The position numbers and the translations under genes are program-made. A stretch of 64,000 nt of DNA from JAPPLB01 sp965218555 (GTDB taxonomy: Bacteria > Acidobacteriota > Terriglobia > Bryobacterales > UBA6623). Position 1 is the stretch's first letter. Each line of letters opens with the position of its first letter. Below are positions 17,827 to 27,212 of the stretch, one piece after another. The DNA is taken from the NCBI GenBank assembly GCA_965218555.1, contig OZ244625.1, positions 1,984,001 through 2,048,000 of the forward strand, in the 5' to 3' direction. The notes below the pieces were generated by a model that was not told the DNA's origin, did not search any database, and was given only the letters and a program-made list of their open reading frames with translations.

Positions 17827-19205
17827 CCGACTTTCCTATGGCGTTTGGGCTCAACGAGGAAGGCGCTCTCGAGTTCGGGAACCACACTTTCCAGCGTGAA
17901 GAAGATGACGCGGTCTCCTGCCTGAATCGTGGCTTCGCCACGGGGTACGGTGACTTGACCCGTGGGACGGGCGATCGCCCCGACGATGGCGCCGCGAGGG
18001 AAGCGGATGTGGCGCAACTGCTTGCCCACGTACTTCGAGCCCGGCGCGGCGATCAGTTCGATCGCCTCGGCTTCTTCCTCGCGGAACGTCGTGACTGACA
18101 AAACGCGGCCCTTGCGCACGAACTGCAGTGCTCGGTCGACCGCTTCGAGCCGTGGGCTTACTGACGTATTGATGCCGAGACGCTGCACCATGGGCAGGTA
18201 ATTGAGCCGATTGATCAGGGGAACTACCTTCTTGGCTCCCAGACGCCGCGCGAGGAGCGAGGCGATGATGTTGTCCTCGTCGTGATTGCTCAAGGCGAGG
18301 AAAGCGTCCACGCCTTCGATGTTTTCTTCTTCGAGAGTTGTCTGATCGGTGCCGTCGCCGTGGATGACGACGGTCTTCTGGAGGATCGTCGAGATCTTTT
18401 CGCAGCGCGCAGCGTCTTGCTCGAAGAGCTTGACGTTGACGCCTTTCTTCTCAAGCACCTCAGCCACGCCGATCCCGAGTTGCTTGCCTCCGACGACGAA
18501 GACACGCGAGATCGACTCTCTATGCTCCAGCCCCATGAAGCGGAGCACGTCGGTCAGGTTCGCCCGCGTCGCCATGACATAGATGTGATCCCCGGTCCGG
18601 AGGCGTTCCTCTCCGTGGGGAATGATCACCTGTTGGCCGCGAAAGATCAGCGCGATCAATGAATCCTTAGGGGGACCGGCCTGATCCAGTTGTTCGAGGG
18701 TTTTCCCGTTGAACCAACTGTCGACATCAACGTTCATCCCGAAGAGCTTCACGGCTCCGCCCGCAAAATCGTAAATGTCTGAGACGCCGGGAACACCCAC
18801 CACGCGCATGATGCGCTCGGCGATCCTGCTTTCCGGATGGATGATCAAGTCGATATTGAGACCGACTTGTTCGCTGACGCGGTGCCATTGCTCGACTTCG
18901 TGGGTGCGGATGCGGGCAATCTTGACGAGGTGGCTGGCTTCGGCCTGCGCGATCACGCAGGCCAGCAGATTGGCCCCATCCGAATTCGTCGCCGCAATGA
19001 ACATGTCGGCTTCACCCAGACCGGCCCGCCGCAAGATTGACACACGGGAGGCATTGCCCTGCACGATCTTGGCATCGATCAGGTCTTGCAACTGCTCGTA
19101 GCGTTCCTTGTTCTCTTCAACAACGACGACTTCGTTACCCTCGCGCGCCAGCCGGCGCGCGATAAGCGTGGCGACTTGACCACCGCCCGCAATGACGACT
19201 TTCAT
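17823..19205 (-). CDS. trkA: Trk potassium transporter NAD-binding regulatory subunit
   Basis: 460 aa. Two RCK (RCK_N plus RCK_C) units in tandem: the first Rossmann motif MKVVIAGGGQVATLIARRLA, with the acidic loop VVVVEENKERYEQLQ; the second ISRVFVVGGKQLGIGVAEVL with VVIHGDGTDQTTLEEENI. The C-terminal TrkA_C domain includes SKYVGKQLRHIRFPRGAIVGAIA. It binds NAD(H) and gates TrkH. Directly coupled to trkH by a 4-bp overlap. Confidence 0.93.
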   Translation of the reverse strand: MKVVIAGGGQVATLIARRLAREGNEVVVVEENKERYEQLQDLIDAKIVQGNASRVSILRRAGLGEADMFIAATNSDGANLLACVIAQAEASHLVKIARIRTHEVEQWHRVSEQVGLNIDLIIHPESRIAERIMRVVGVPGVSDIYDFAGGAVKLFGMNVDVDSWFNGKTLEQLDQAGPPKDSLIALIFRGQQVIIPHGEERLRTGDHIYVMATRANLTDVLRFMGLEHRESISRVFVVGGKQLGIGVAEVLEKKGVNVKLFEQDAARCEKISTILQKTVVIHGDGTDQTTLEEENIEGVDAFLALSNHDEDNIIASLLARRLGAKKVVPLINRLNYLPMVQRLGINTSVSPRLEAVDRALQFVRKGRVLSVTTFREEEAEAIELIAAPGSKYVGKQLRHIRFPRGAIVGAIARPTGQVTVPRGEATIQAGDRVIFFTLESVVPELESAFLVEPKRHRKVG

Positions 19206-19295
19206 AGGATGAAGATTACCTAACTACGAGACTAACACGGGTTCCGAGCACAAAACAGGTCCTTTCGGGAACGCGGAAAACACGCCGGATCTGCT

Positions 19296-20591
19296 CTATC
19301 CGATCGCCTCGTTCAGATACGCTTCGCAACGGCTTGCGGCAGCCAGGACGAGGTCCTCACGGTCTCTCGGCCCCACGATCTGGCAGCCCAATGGTAAGCC
19401 GTTCGCAGTGCGTCCGAACGGCAGCGACAGAGCGGGTACGCCCATCGCAGTGAATGGTGCGTTGCACCGTGGGTCTCCCGTGGATGCCAGTCCTTCGGGG
19501 GCCGGTCCCGGCGCGGCGGGGACCAACCAGAGCGCTCCGTCCCTTGCTGATTCCTCAAACTCGTCACGAGCTGCAGCGACCGTAACCAGCGCCTGCCGGT
19601 AGACCTCGTCGGGCAACGCGAGCCCGTCCTTGACGAGGGCGGCCAGCTTCGCGCCGATCGCTGTGTCGTGCTCCACATAGCGCTCTTGGTTCTCCCTCGC
19701 GCCCTCGTAGTTGTTGATCGTCCGAGCTGCCCGCAACAGACCACGGAAGCTCTCGGCCAACGGCCGCTGCTCGATCTGTGCGCCCGCCGCGCGCAGCCGT
19801 TCGAGCAGTGTCCCAAAACCGCTTTCCATCTCAGGTTCCAAGCCGTCCTCGATGGGCCAGGGGACATTGATGAACCTCAGCGGTGTGCCGGAAGTCTCGT
19901 CCCCCGTTTCGCCGCCGATCGCTGACCACAGGAGACTCATATCGGCCGCCGTCCTTGTGAAGAACCCCGCATGATCGAGACTCTTCGCGAACGCCATGAC
20001 ACCCCCCAACGGCAAACGGTCGAAGGTTGGCTTGAAACCCACCACGCCGCAGAACGAAGCCGGCCGTAATACTGACCCCATCGTCTGACTACCGATGGCG
20101 AACGGGACCATCCCCGCGGCGACAGCGGCCGCCGATCCGCTTGACGAACCTCCGGGTGTGTGCGCCGTGTTGTGCGGATTCCGAGTCGGCCCCGGATCGA
20201 AATAGGCATAGGCCGTCGTATGAGTCTTGCCCAGTACGATGGCTCCTGCTTCGCGCAATTGCCGGACGAGCGCAGCATCCTCCATCGGGACACGGCCCTT
20301 GTGCAGCGGCGAGCCCCATTCCGTCGGCATCGCCGCGGTGTCGAAGATATCCTTCACGCCAAACGGGATGCCATACAGCGGCCCTCGGGGGCCCTGCCGG
20401 GCGAACTCGTGATCGAGCTTCCCTGCCGCCCTGCGCGCCTCGTCGCGCGCAACGTAAGCCCAAGCCTCGATGCGCTTGTCCTCGGCTTCGATGCGGTCCA
20501 CGCAAGCATCGATCAGATCGGTTGCCGCCAGATCGCCGGCCCTGAGCCGAAGGGACAGGTGCGACAGGGATTCCTCGTTCGAAACGGGCAT
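19296..20591 (-). CDS. Amidase (amidase signature family)
   Basis: 431 aa. The Ser-cisSer-Lys triad elements are visible: GIPFGVKDIFDT (Lys80), TPGGSSSGSAAAVAAGM (cis-Ser near 150) and QTMGSVLRPASFCGVVGFKPT (nucleophile Ser173). The usual GTDTGGS is here GSQTMGS, keeping the Ser. It hydrolyses an amide bond of unknown substrate; GatA is less likely because there are no gatB/C neighbours. It lies 20 bp after the TPR gene, the last gene of the tct operon, so it may act on an imported compound (inference). Confidence 0.88.
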   Translation of the reverse strand: MPVSNEESLSHLSLRLRAGDLAATDLIDACVDRIEAEDKRIEAWAYVARDEARRAAGKLDHEFARQGPRGPLYGIPFGVKDIFDTAAMPTEWGSPLHKGRVPMEDAALVRQLREAGAIVLGKTHTTAYAYFDPGPTRNPHNTAHTPGGSSSGSAAAVAAGMVPFAIGSQTMGSVLRPASFCGVVGFKPTFDRLPLGGVMAFAKSLDHAGFFTRTAADMSLLWSAIGGETGDETSGTPLRFINVPWPIEDGLEPEMESGFGTLLERLRAAGAQIEQRPLAESFRGLLRAARTINNYEGARENQERYVEHDTAIGAKLAALVKDGLALPDEVYRQALVTVAAARDEFEESARDGALWLVPAAPGPAPEGLASTGDPRCNAPFTAMGVPALSLPFGRTANGLPLGCQIVGPRDREDLVLAAASRCEAYLNEAIG

Positions 20592-20611
20592 GAGAGGTTG
20601 AACCGCCTGTT

Positions 20612-21625
20612 TTAGGGTTGGCTTGAGGTCGAGCGCGACTCCGCTTCGCTCGGCCGATCGGTTGCCGCCTGGGTCTTCAGGCGTGCCAGGGTTTTGCGAG
20701 TCAGCGCCGCTCGTTCCGAATCGGGGTGGCGGGAAATGTAGTCTTCCAATTCGCGAATGGCCGCTTTCACTTTGCCTTGACGACTGTAGATCTCAGCCAA
20801 CGTCACCTGCGGAAGGCTGAAGTGGCCGGGATCGAGCCCCTTGGCCTTCTTAAGATGCTTGATCGCCTGCCCGTTGTTGCCCAGAAAAAAGTGGTTGAGA
20901 CCGAGCTGGGAATTGGCGAGGGGGTCGTCTGGCCGCAGAGTTGCCGCGTAGCGATTAAAGCCCAGCGCTTCGGTATGGCGTCCCAGCGCGAGGAGCGCCG
21001 CACCCATGTTGACGACAGGGTTGAAGTCGTCCGGCTGAAGATTCAAGGCCTCGCGGAAGTAGTGCTCGGCTTGGGCATGGTCGCCCTCTTGATACGCGAT
21101 GGTCCCCAGTTGATTCCAAGCTCTGACGAACTGCGGCGACGTCGCAACGGCCTTTTTCAGGTGCGACACGGCGCCCTCGACGTCGTGCTTCTCGAGTCGT
21201 TGGTTGGCTTTGAGAAACTCTGTGCGCGCTTGTTTCGAAACCGAGAGTTCGCGTACTGAAACCGTGTTTTTGTCCAACGTCTGCCGCGCCCGCGCCAGTT
21301 TCGACCGCTTTACGACAAAAGTAACCTCGACGCGATTCTTGTTGTCCGCGAAGCTGGGAGTGACCTCGACCGAGCGGCGTTGCTCACCCCACAGCGGGTG
21401 AAACACAATGAGCGCATAGCCGCCGGGTTTGAGCTTCTTAAAGCGAAAGTGGCCCTTGAGGTTGCTCAGAGTTTGCGCGTGGAAAGGCCGGTCGGCCGCC
21501 TGCAGGCCGACCCAGGCCGATCGCAGCGGTGGAATGATCCTGCCCCTCAACTCCAGGTCGCCCCCAACGGCCGGCGAGGGTACGGCCCCCAGAACGATCA
21601 ACACCGTAAGAAGCCAGGTTCGCAT
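20612..21625 (-). CDS. Exported TPR-repeat protein with carboxypeptidase-regulatory-like N-terminus
   Basis: 337 aa. Signal peptide (LLTVLIVLGAVPSPAVGG), then a beta-rich segment (about 24-100; LSNLKGHFRFKKLKPGGYALIV) of the type seen in carboxypeptidase-regulatory-like domains, then TPR units from about residue 140 (AVSHLKKAVATSPQFVRAWN, AEHYFREALNLQPDDFNPVV, and more). It is likely periplasmic and protein-binding. It starts 3 bp after the tctA stop codon and lies in the same operon, but has no known Tct role. Confidence 0.8.
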   Translation of the reverse strand: MRTWLLTVLIVLGAVPSPAVGGDLELRGRIIPPLRSAWVGLQAADRPFHAQTLSNLKGHFRFKKLKPGGYALIVFHPLWGEQRRSVEVTPSFADNKNRVEVTFVVKRSKLARARQTLDKNTVSVRELSVSKQARTEFLKANQRLEKHDVEGAVSHLKKAVATSPQFVRAWNQLGTIAYQEGDHAQAEHYFREALNLQPDDFNPVVNMGAALLALGRHTEALGFNRYAATLRPDDPLANSQLGLNHFFLGNNGQAIKHLKKAKGLDPGHFSLPQVTLAEIYSRQGKVKAAIRELEDYISRHPDSERAALTRKTLARLKTQAATDRPSEAESRSTSSQP

Positions 21626-21628
21626 CGG

Positions 21629-23107
21629 TTACGCAGCCCGCCGCTTCTTCAGGAGCGGCAGTAGAAGACTCAGCACGGTGGCCACCAGAAAGAAGACGAC
21701 AATGGGACTGCTGGTCAAGGCTCCCAGCCAATCACCGCGGCCGAGGATCAATGCGCGGCGCAGGTTTGATTCCATCATAGGCCCGAGGATCAGCCCCAGC
21801 ACGAGGGGTCCCAACGGCACATCCGCCTTGCGTAACAGGAAACCGACGATTCCGGCCACGAACATCGCCCAGACGTCGACAACGGCGTTGTTCAGCGCAT
21901 ACGACCCGATCGCACCGAACAGCACGATGCCTGCCCAGAGCCAGGGGTTGGGAATCCGCAGGGCGCGCGCCAGAGGCTTCGCGCCGAGCAGACCCACGAC
22001 CATCATCACGACCGAGGCGAAGGCCATCAGAAAAACGATGCTGAAAACGAAAGCGCGGTGGTCGCGAAAAAGCAACGGTCCCGGCTGGATCCCGTGAATC
22101 AGTAACGCGCCGATCAATACCGCCGAGACGGCGTCGCCCGGGATGCCCAGAGTCAGCATGGTCGTCATCGCGCCGCCGATGGCTCCATTGCACGAGGAGC
22201 AACTGGCCGCCAGCCCTTCCAACGATCCCTTGCCGAATGCCTCTTTGTCGCGCGACAAGCGCCGGGCTTGCTCCCAGGCGATCACCGAACCGATATCTCC
22301 TCCCGCGGCGGGAACAGCGCCGACGAACGTGCCAATGCCCGCGCCGGTGAACGTCGAGGGCAACATCCGCTTCCATTCCCGCCACGCAGGCCAAATGCGA
22401 CCCAGCTTGGACGGCGCTTGGTCGAGCTTGCCCCAGCGGTCTGAAATCTGGATCAGCACTTCCGCCAATCCGAACAAACCGATCATCACGGGCACGAACG
22501 AGATGCCGTCCAGAAATTCCGAGCGGCCGAAGGTGTAGCGGGGGTAGGCGGTCATCGGATCGAGGCCGACGGTCGCGATCCCCAGCCCCAGCATGCCGGC
22601 CAACATGCCCTTGATCACGCGGTCTCCGGATACTCCGGCCATCAGGCTGATACCGAACAACGCCAACCCGAAATATTCCGCTGGACCGAACCGCAGCGCG
22701 AAACTTGCGATTGGGAAAGCCGCCACCGCGAGGAAGAAGATGCTCGTAAGCTGGCCGACGGCTGAAAGCAGGGCATTGATGCCGAGGGCCAAGCCGGCCT
22801 GCCCTTTTTGCGAGAGCGCGTAACCGTCCCAGGACGTTGCGATCGAGGCAGGCGTTCCCGGGACGTTGATGAGAATCGCGGGGATGCCGCCCGCCGGGAT
22901 CGCTCCACAGTAGATCCCGAGGAGCATCGCGAGGCCCTGCTCGGCGGAAACCCAGAACGTGAGCGGCGTCAGCACCGCTACGCCCATGGTCGCGGTCAGG
23001 CCCGGCAGGGAGCCGAATACAGCGCCCAGCACGACTCCGACGGCGAGAAACAACAGGACTTCCCACTGCAGCACCGCCGCCAGTCCCGCGAGTAGATCCG
23101 CCGTCAT
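21629..23107 (-). CDS. tctA: Tripartite tricarboxylate transporter, large permease subunit
   Basis: 492 aa from the ATG starting MTADLLAGLAAVLQWEVLLF. Multipass protein with the family block AVFGSLPGLTATMGVAVLTPLTFW and the substrate-loop region GIYCGAIPAGGIPAILINVPGTPASIATSWDGY. A second repeat carries SVIAWEQARRLSRDKEAFGKGS and TLGIPGDAVSAVLIGALLIHG. It forms the membrane channel with TctB, taking substrate from the lipoprotein or periplasmic TctC. An in-frame start at 23275 would overlap tctB and is rejected. Order tctC-tctB-tctA. Confidence 0.92.
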   Translation of the reverse strand: MTADLLAGLAAVLQWEVLLFLAVGVVLGAVFGSLPGLTATMGVAVLTPLTFWVSAEQGLAMLLGIYCGAIPAGGIPAILINVPGTPASIATSWDGYALSQKGQAGLALGINALLSAVGQLTSIFFLAVAAFPIASFALRFGPAEYFGLALFGISLMAGVSGDRVIKGMLAGMLGLGIATVGLDPMTAYPRYTFGRSEFLDGISFVPVMIGLFGLAEVLIQISDRWGKLDQAPSKLGRIWPAWREWKRMLPSTFTGAGIGTFVGAVPAAGGDIGSVIAWEQARRLSRDKEAFGKGSLEGLAASCSSCNGAIGGAMTTMLTLGIPGDAVSAVLIGALLIHGIQPGPLLFRDHRAFVFSIVFLMAFASVVMMVVGLLGAKPLARALRIPNPWLWAGIVLFGAIGSYALNNAVVDVWAMFVAGIVGFLLRKADVPLGPLVLGLILGPMMESNLRRALILGRGDWLGALTSSPIVVFFLVATVLSLLLPLLKKRRAA

Positions 23108-23115
23108 CTCCACAC

Positions 23116-23562
23116 TTACTCCAACGACACATGCAGCCCGTATTGGAAGGCAGCCACGATGGCCGCAGTCAGCACAGCGGCGACCGTAAGGCTGGCTCGC
23201 CACGACTGTACGAGGAATCGCAAGAACAGAACGAGGAAGACGAAGGTCCGCAGCGCGAATAACCCCGTGCCCCACAGCAGCAGATAAACGAACGTCAGCC
23301 CGATAACCCCGCCGATCACACGCCCGTGCGACAGTACGAAGCTGCTCGCCGAAGACCCGCGCAACGTGTTCAGGAGCAAAGCGGAACTCAGCAGGACCAT
23401 GACCACGCCGATGATGCGCGGAAAGAAACCGGCGCCGGGGAGCCCCCCGGAATCAGCCGGAAGGGCCGCGGCGCTCACAGTCAGGTAGACGCCCAAGATC
23501 AGGAAAAGTCCGCCGACAACCAAGTCCGTCCGACTTCGCACTGTACTTGCAGGTTGGCTCAT
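23116..23562 (-). CDS. tctB: Tripartite tricarboxylate transporter, small permease subunit
   Basis: 148 aa with four hydrophobic segments, for example LVVGGLFLILGVYLTVSAAA, FPRIIGVVMVLLSSALLL and VIGGVIGLTFVYLLLWGTG. TctB-like proteins are poorly conserved and recognised by size, topology and position. It lies 8 bp before tctA and 10 bp after tctC. Confidence 0.85.
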   Translation of the reverse strand: MSQPASTVRSRTDLVVGGLFLILGVYLTVSAAALPADSGGLPGAGFFPRIIGVVMVLLSSALLLNTLRGSSASSFVLSHGRVIGGVIGLTFVYLLLWGTGLFALRTFVFLVLFLRFLVQSWRASLTVAAVLTAAIVAAFQYGLHVSLE

Positions 23563-23572
23563 GCGATTGCGG

Positions 23573-24538
23573 TTAGCGGTCGAGGGTCAGCAGCCGCGGG
23601 ATTTCGCGTCCGAAGAACGCGGCCTCTTGGAGCGCGAATTTCCGAAACTCCTTGCGGTCCATGAACACCGCCTCCATGCCGCGCTCCCTGCACAGCCGCG
23701 TCCACTCGGACGACGCGAAGCCTTTGCGGAACGCCTTCTCGAGCCGCGCCAGGATCGCATCCGGCACACCCGCGGGAGCAAAAAAACCACTCCAGGCAGG
23801 AGCACCGAAGTTGTAGCCCAGTTCATAGCTCGTTGGCGTTTCAGGATACAGTTGCGACCGGGACTCATCCAGCACGGCCAACACTTTCAGCCGGCCTGCC
23901 TTGACGTTGGCAATGGCCTCCCCGGTGCCGGCGATCACCGCGTCCACGTGTCCGCCCAGCAATGAAGCCAACGACCGTGACGTGCCGCCGTACGGCACAT
24001 ACGTGACACGGATATCCGCCGCCTGCTCCATCAGCAGCGCGTTGAAGTGCCAGATCGACCCGGTTCCGGCATGAGCCAGGATCAGCCCTCCGCGTTGCTT
24101 CCTGGCCGTGGCGATGAAGTCCTCGAACGAATTCCACGGCGCGTCTTCCCGAACGACGAGAACTGCGGGCGTCTTCGAGACGAGACAGATGAGGCCCATG
24201 TTGTCAGGCCCGACATCCGCATAGCCTAATGTGCGGACGACCGCGATTTCGATCGATGCGTGGCCCAGTGTGTATCCGTCAGGTACACGGCGCGCCACGT
24301 AAGAGAACGCCAGTGCTCCGCTCGCGCCGGGTTTGTTCTCGCAGACGACGGGCACGCCCAGATCCTTTTCGATCAGGCTGCCCATGAACCGCGAGACGGT
24401 ATCGGAGATCCCGCCCGGCGAAGCCTGCACGATCAGCTTCAGTTCCTTCGAGGGGTAGGGACCGTCCCCTTGGCGGCACGACACGGCGAAGAGGAGGATC
24501 GCGGCGGCCAAGACTTGCGGCGCAAATCGCCTGTTCAT
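23573..24538 (-). CDS. tctC: Tripartite tricarboxylate transporter substrate-binding protein (TctC), probable lipoprotein
   Basis: 321 aa from ATG 24538. MNRRFAPQVLAAAILLFAVSC has a lipoprotein-type Cys21. The Bug/TctC fold is recognisable: ELKLIVQASPGGISDTVSRF, VVCENKPGASGALAFSYVAR, YVPYGGTSRSLASLLGGHVDAVI and the C-terminal half. It captures carboxylates for TctAB; the ligand cannot be told. A longer frame to 24655 lacks a signal peptide at its start and is rejected. The gene is first of a five-gene run tctC-tctB-tctA-TPR-amidase. Confidence 0.9.
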   Translation of the reverse strand: MNRRFAPQVLAAAILLFAVSCRQGDGPYPSKELKLIVQASPGGISDTVSRFMGSLIEKDLGVPVVCENKPGASGALAFSYVARRVPDGYTLGHASIEIAVVRTLGYADVGPDNMGLICLVSKTPAVLVVREDAPWNSFEDFIATARKQRGGLILAHAGTGSIWHFNALLMEQAADIRVTYVPYGGTSRSLASLLGGHVDAVIAGTGEAIANVKAGRLKVLAVLDESRSQLYPETPTSYELGYNFGAPAWSGFFAPAGVPDAILARLEKAFRKGFASSEWTRLCRERGMEAVFMDRKEFRKFALQEAAFFGREIPRLLTLDR

Positions 24539-24706
24539 CCCCTGCCCGAGCATCTCGACAGCATAGTCGAGTGGGGCCCGGGGCTCAAGTTTGTCGAGTA
24601 GGCGCTTTGACTCCGAACCCCGCTTCATGGCCGCTGCGGGGAGGCTCATCGTCACTCGGATGAGATAACAGGCGTGTGCTGGGCCTTCTCTGGTGTCCGA
24701 GTGGTT

Positions 24707-25381
24707 TCAAAGCCGGCAGGCAAGGACTCTTGCGGGCGGCAGGTTTCTCCAGACGATGCTCGAGCGGATCGTTCGGAAGTACCCGCCGAGGAGCACGCGA
24801 AGGTCGAAGAACTCGACTTTGCGCTTGCCGTTGCCATTGCTCTGGAGCCACCGTAAGCCGTGCAGGTATTGGAATTGCGTGAGGACGCTCCGCTCGTCGA
24901 GGAAAGGCATCAGGCGCTGCAGGATCTCGTGGCCGGTGGATTCGTCCATCATGCCGAATCCCAAAGATGAGAGGACGGCGTCAATGCGACGGTAGCCTCT
25001 ACGTCGCAGTTCGACCCCGGCGTTTTCCGCGCCCGACGCTACGACTTCCAGCCGGGGATCGTTGATCTCTGTCTGCAGGTAGTTCACGAACCGCGGGTTG
25101 ATCTCGAACGCGAGGACCCGAGCGTCTGCGGGCACCAGTTCGAGGAGCTGGCGCGTCATTACTCCCGTGCCGGGGCCGAATTCGACGACAACTTCCGCTT
25201 CCTCCAAGGGGAGCGGCTTCACCATGGCCCGCGCCAGGTAGCGTGAGCTTGGAATGATTGAAGCCGTGGCGTGGAAGTCGGCGAGCGCCTCCTGCACAAA
25301 TGCGACCCGGCTCGCCCTGCCCTTGTATCCTTTCCGGGCAGCGCCAACAAGATGGGAACTCCGAGAACGAGGGTCGATCAT
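24707..25381 (-). CDS. SAM-dependent methyltransferase, phospholipid-methyltransferase/KsgA-like
   Basis: 224 aa. Motif I VVVEFGPGTGVMTRQLLELV, motif II VLAFEINPRFVNYLQ, and motif IV region AVLSSLGFGMMDES, giving the pattern of the PmtA-type phosphatidylethanolamine methyltransferases and rRNA dimethylases; the sequence lacks the KsgA N-P-P-Y motif, which favours the lipid branch. The start is uncertain because no clear RBS is seen. It precedes the tctC gene by 168 bp and its 5' end abuts a decayed repeat copy (25397-25520). Confidence 0.65.
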   Translation of the reverse strand: MIDPRSRSSHLVGAARKGYKGRASRVAFVQEALADFHATASIIPSSRYLARAMVKPLPLEEAEVVVEFGPGTGVMTRQLLELVPADARVLAFEINPRFVNYLQTEINDPRLEVVASGAENAGVELRRRGYRRIDAVLSSLGFGMMDESTGHEILQRLMPFLDERSVLTQFQYLHGLRWLQSNGNGKRKVEFFDLRVLLGGYFRTIRSSIVWRNLPPARVLACRL

Positions 25382-25396
25382 AATACAGCCCTGTAC

Positions 25397-25520
25397 CTGC
25401 GTTGCGCTTGCTTGCCGTGCTCAATGTAGCATCAAGTACGCCTGCGCGCGCCTGGCGCCTCGATGCTCGTCCTGACAGACCCACCCTTCGCCTAGCCGCG
25501 TGTTGAGAAAGGCGGATTGT
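25397..25520. repeat. Decayed copy of the 180-bp MITE-like repeat (copy A)
   Basis: The stretch from about 25397 shares blocks with 37277-37456 and, inverted, with 56912-57091: GTTGCGCTTGCTTGCCGTGC, ATCAAGTACGCCTGCGCGCG, CTCGTCCTGACAG and TTCGCC. The left inverted end is gone and the right end is blurred. Same orientation as copy B. Confidence 0.65.
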
Positions 25521-26101
25521 AACCGGGAGGTTCCGTCGCTTTTTTGGCATGTCCTGCTCTGTTGTCGATCATGCCGATGATGAGACGTGGAACTCAGTCT
25601 GAAGCTCGACGCTGACAGTCCGCGGTGACTCCTCCGCCCGTTGCGAGAGATCCGGTGGGAATGTGTCGCGGATCGATCGCATTGAGGTCGTCAATCAGAT
25701 TGTGACGGGTGATCTTGGCAATCGCGCCCGACAACATGGCGGGCATCCAAGATATGATGAAGGAGGTGCTCAAGCAGAACCAAGGGGTCTTGGCCTGCCC
25801 CAGCAAGGAGCGAGAGTCCATCGAGCGGATCACAGCCCTGCACAAGGGATGCGAGCAGGAGACCGAGCGGCTGCCCACCCTGCTCACAGACTCGTACAGC
25901 CACTACAGCCGCATTACCTACTTGGGGCGGAGATGACCGGGCTGGCCGTGTTCAAGGGTGTATTCCTGGTAGCAGTATTGTATCATCGGGCGTGGTGCTT
26001 AGCTGAGCTTGTGAAGGAAGCGATTTCGAGTTGGTGAGAGGAGTGAGCCTCTGAGTGTTACTCCCTTGTGGTTTTGTCTGAGAAATATGGGAGAATAAGC
26101 C
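25521..26101. other. About 580 bp without a supported gene
   Basis: Short frames exist (for example 25709-25936, +, with a helical stretch MMKEVLKQNQGVLACPSKER), but none has a recognisable family, RBS or support. Composition shifts toward lower GC in the last 120 bp, in front of the methylase gene. A GGGAG box at about 26089 serves the methylase start. Confidence 0.4.
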
Positions 26102-27199
26102 ATGGACCAGGAAACACCTCTAATGAACTCCATAGCTCAAGAGTTAGTAGACTCAATCTATTTTGGTGACTGCTTGGACCTGTTGGCGAGGACTCCCAGC
26201 GAGTCCGTCGATTTGGTTGTCTCGTCCCCGCCGTACAACTTGGGAAAAGAGTACGAGAGAAAGCGCACGTTGCAGGTGTACCTCGATGGGCAGAAGTCGG
26301 TTCTTAGGGAATGCACTCGAGTACTTAAGCGTTCTGGATCTCTCTTCTGGCAGGTTGGCTCATTTTCAGATTCGGGACTCCTGTTGCCACTAGATATCAG
26401 GCTGTTCCCGATTCTTGAGAATCTCGGGTTGCTGCCCCGAAACCGAATAGCTTGGGTTCGTCAGCATGGTATGCATGCCAGAAAAAGATTCTCTTGCCGC
26501 TACGAGACAATCCTCTGGTTCACGAAGTCAGACGAATACATCTTCAATCTGGACGCAATAAGAGTTCCCCAGAAGTACCAAAACAAGAAGAGCTATCGTG
26601 GGGACAGAAAAGGTGAGCTATCCTGCAATCCTAACGGTAAAAACCCCGGCGATATCTGGGCTTTCCGAAATGTCAAGCACAACCACGAGGAGCAGACGAT
26701 ACACCCGTGTCAGTTTCCCGAAGACCTCATCGCTCGCATTGTCTTGAGTACCACAAACCCGGGGGGAATGGTTCTTGATCCATATATGGGTTCTGGGACC
26801 GTGGCTGTGGTCGCGCGTAATCTCGGTCGAAGCTTTGTTGGTGCAGAGACGGACCCACAGTACCATGCAGTGGCTCAACGTCGATTGAATGGTGATCCCG
26901 ATGAGGACAACAGCTTCCCTAATCTCAAGACCCTCAGGGACTACATAGAACGTACTGGAGATTCAATAGAGCGATATCGGTTCGATGTGCAAGTGGGCAA
27001 GAGAGCTACAGAGAGACACAAAGCCAAAATCTATCCCGAAAGCTACCACTTGGAAGAGATTGAGCAGCGACTCGCCTTTGAGGAGAGAGCATTTGGAGCT
27101 GATCTCCGAGGGCAAGTTAGAACGGATGACTCACAACTGAACGGTGGTCTGAATCGACCGCGAACGGCTGCTAGCATCAATCTCAAGCTGTTCGATTAA
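26102..27199 (+). CDS. Beta-class DNA methyltransferase (likely N4-cytosine) of a type II R-M system
   Basis: 365 aa. Motif order is IV (SPPYN, residues 42-46), then HPCQFPEDLIARIV (about 201), then motif I LDPYMGSGTVAVVARNL (about 225-241). That order defines the beta class. SPPY rather than DPPY is usual for N4-cytosine enzymes. The middle (about 120-195) is the likely target-recognition region. The RBS is GGGAG upstream of the ATG. Lower GC than neighbours suggests transfer. It is convergent with the endonuclease gene, with 13 bp between their stop codons. It protects the host DNA from the partner endonuclease. Confidence 0.88.
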   Translation: MDQETPLMNSIAQELVDSIYFGDCLDLLARTPSESVDLVVSSPPYNLGKEYERKRTLQVYLDGQKSVLRECTRVLKRSGSLFWQVGSFSDSGLLLPLDIRLFPILENLGLLPRNRIAWVRQHGMHARKRFSCRYETILWFTKSDEYIFNLDAIRVPQKYQNKKSYRGDRKGELSCNPNGKNPGDIWAFRNVKHNHEEQTIHPCQFPEDLIARIVLSTTNPGGMVLDPYMGSGTVAVVARNLGRSFVGAETDPQYHAVAQRRLNGDPDEDNSFPNLKTLRDYIERTGDSIERYRFDVQVGKRATERHKAKIYPESYHLEEIEQRLAFEERAFGADLRGQVRTDDSQLNGGLNRPRTAASINLKLFD

Positions 27200-27212
27200 T
27201 TAGGCGAGTGAA

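Noticed and set aside
25709..25936. 75-codon frame between the repeat and the methylase
   Set aside because: No RBS, no recognised family, and no support from context.
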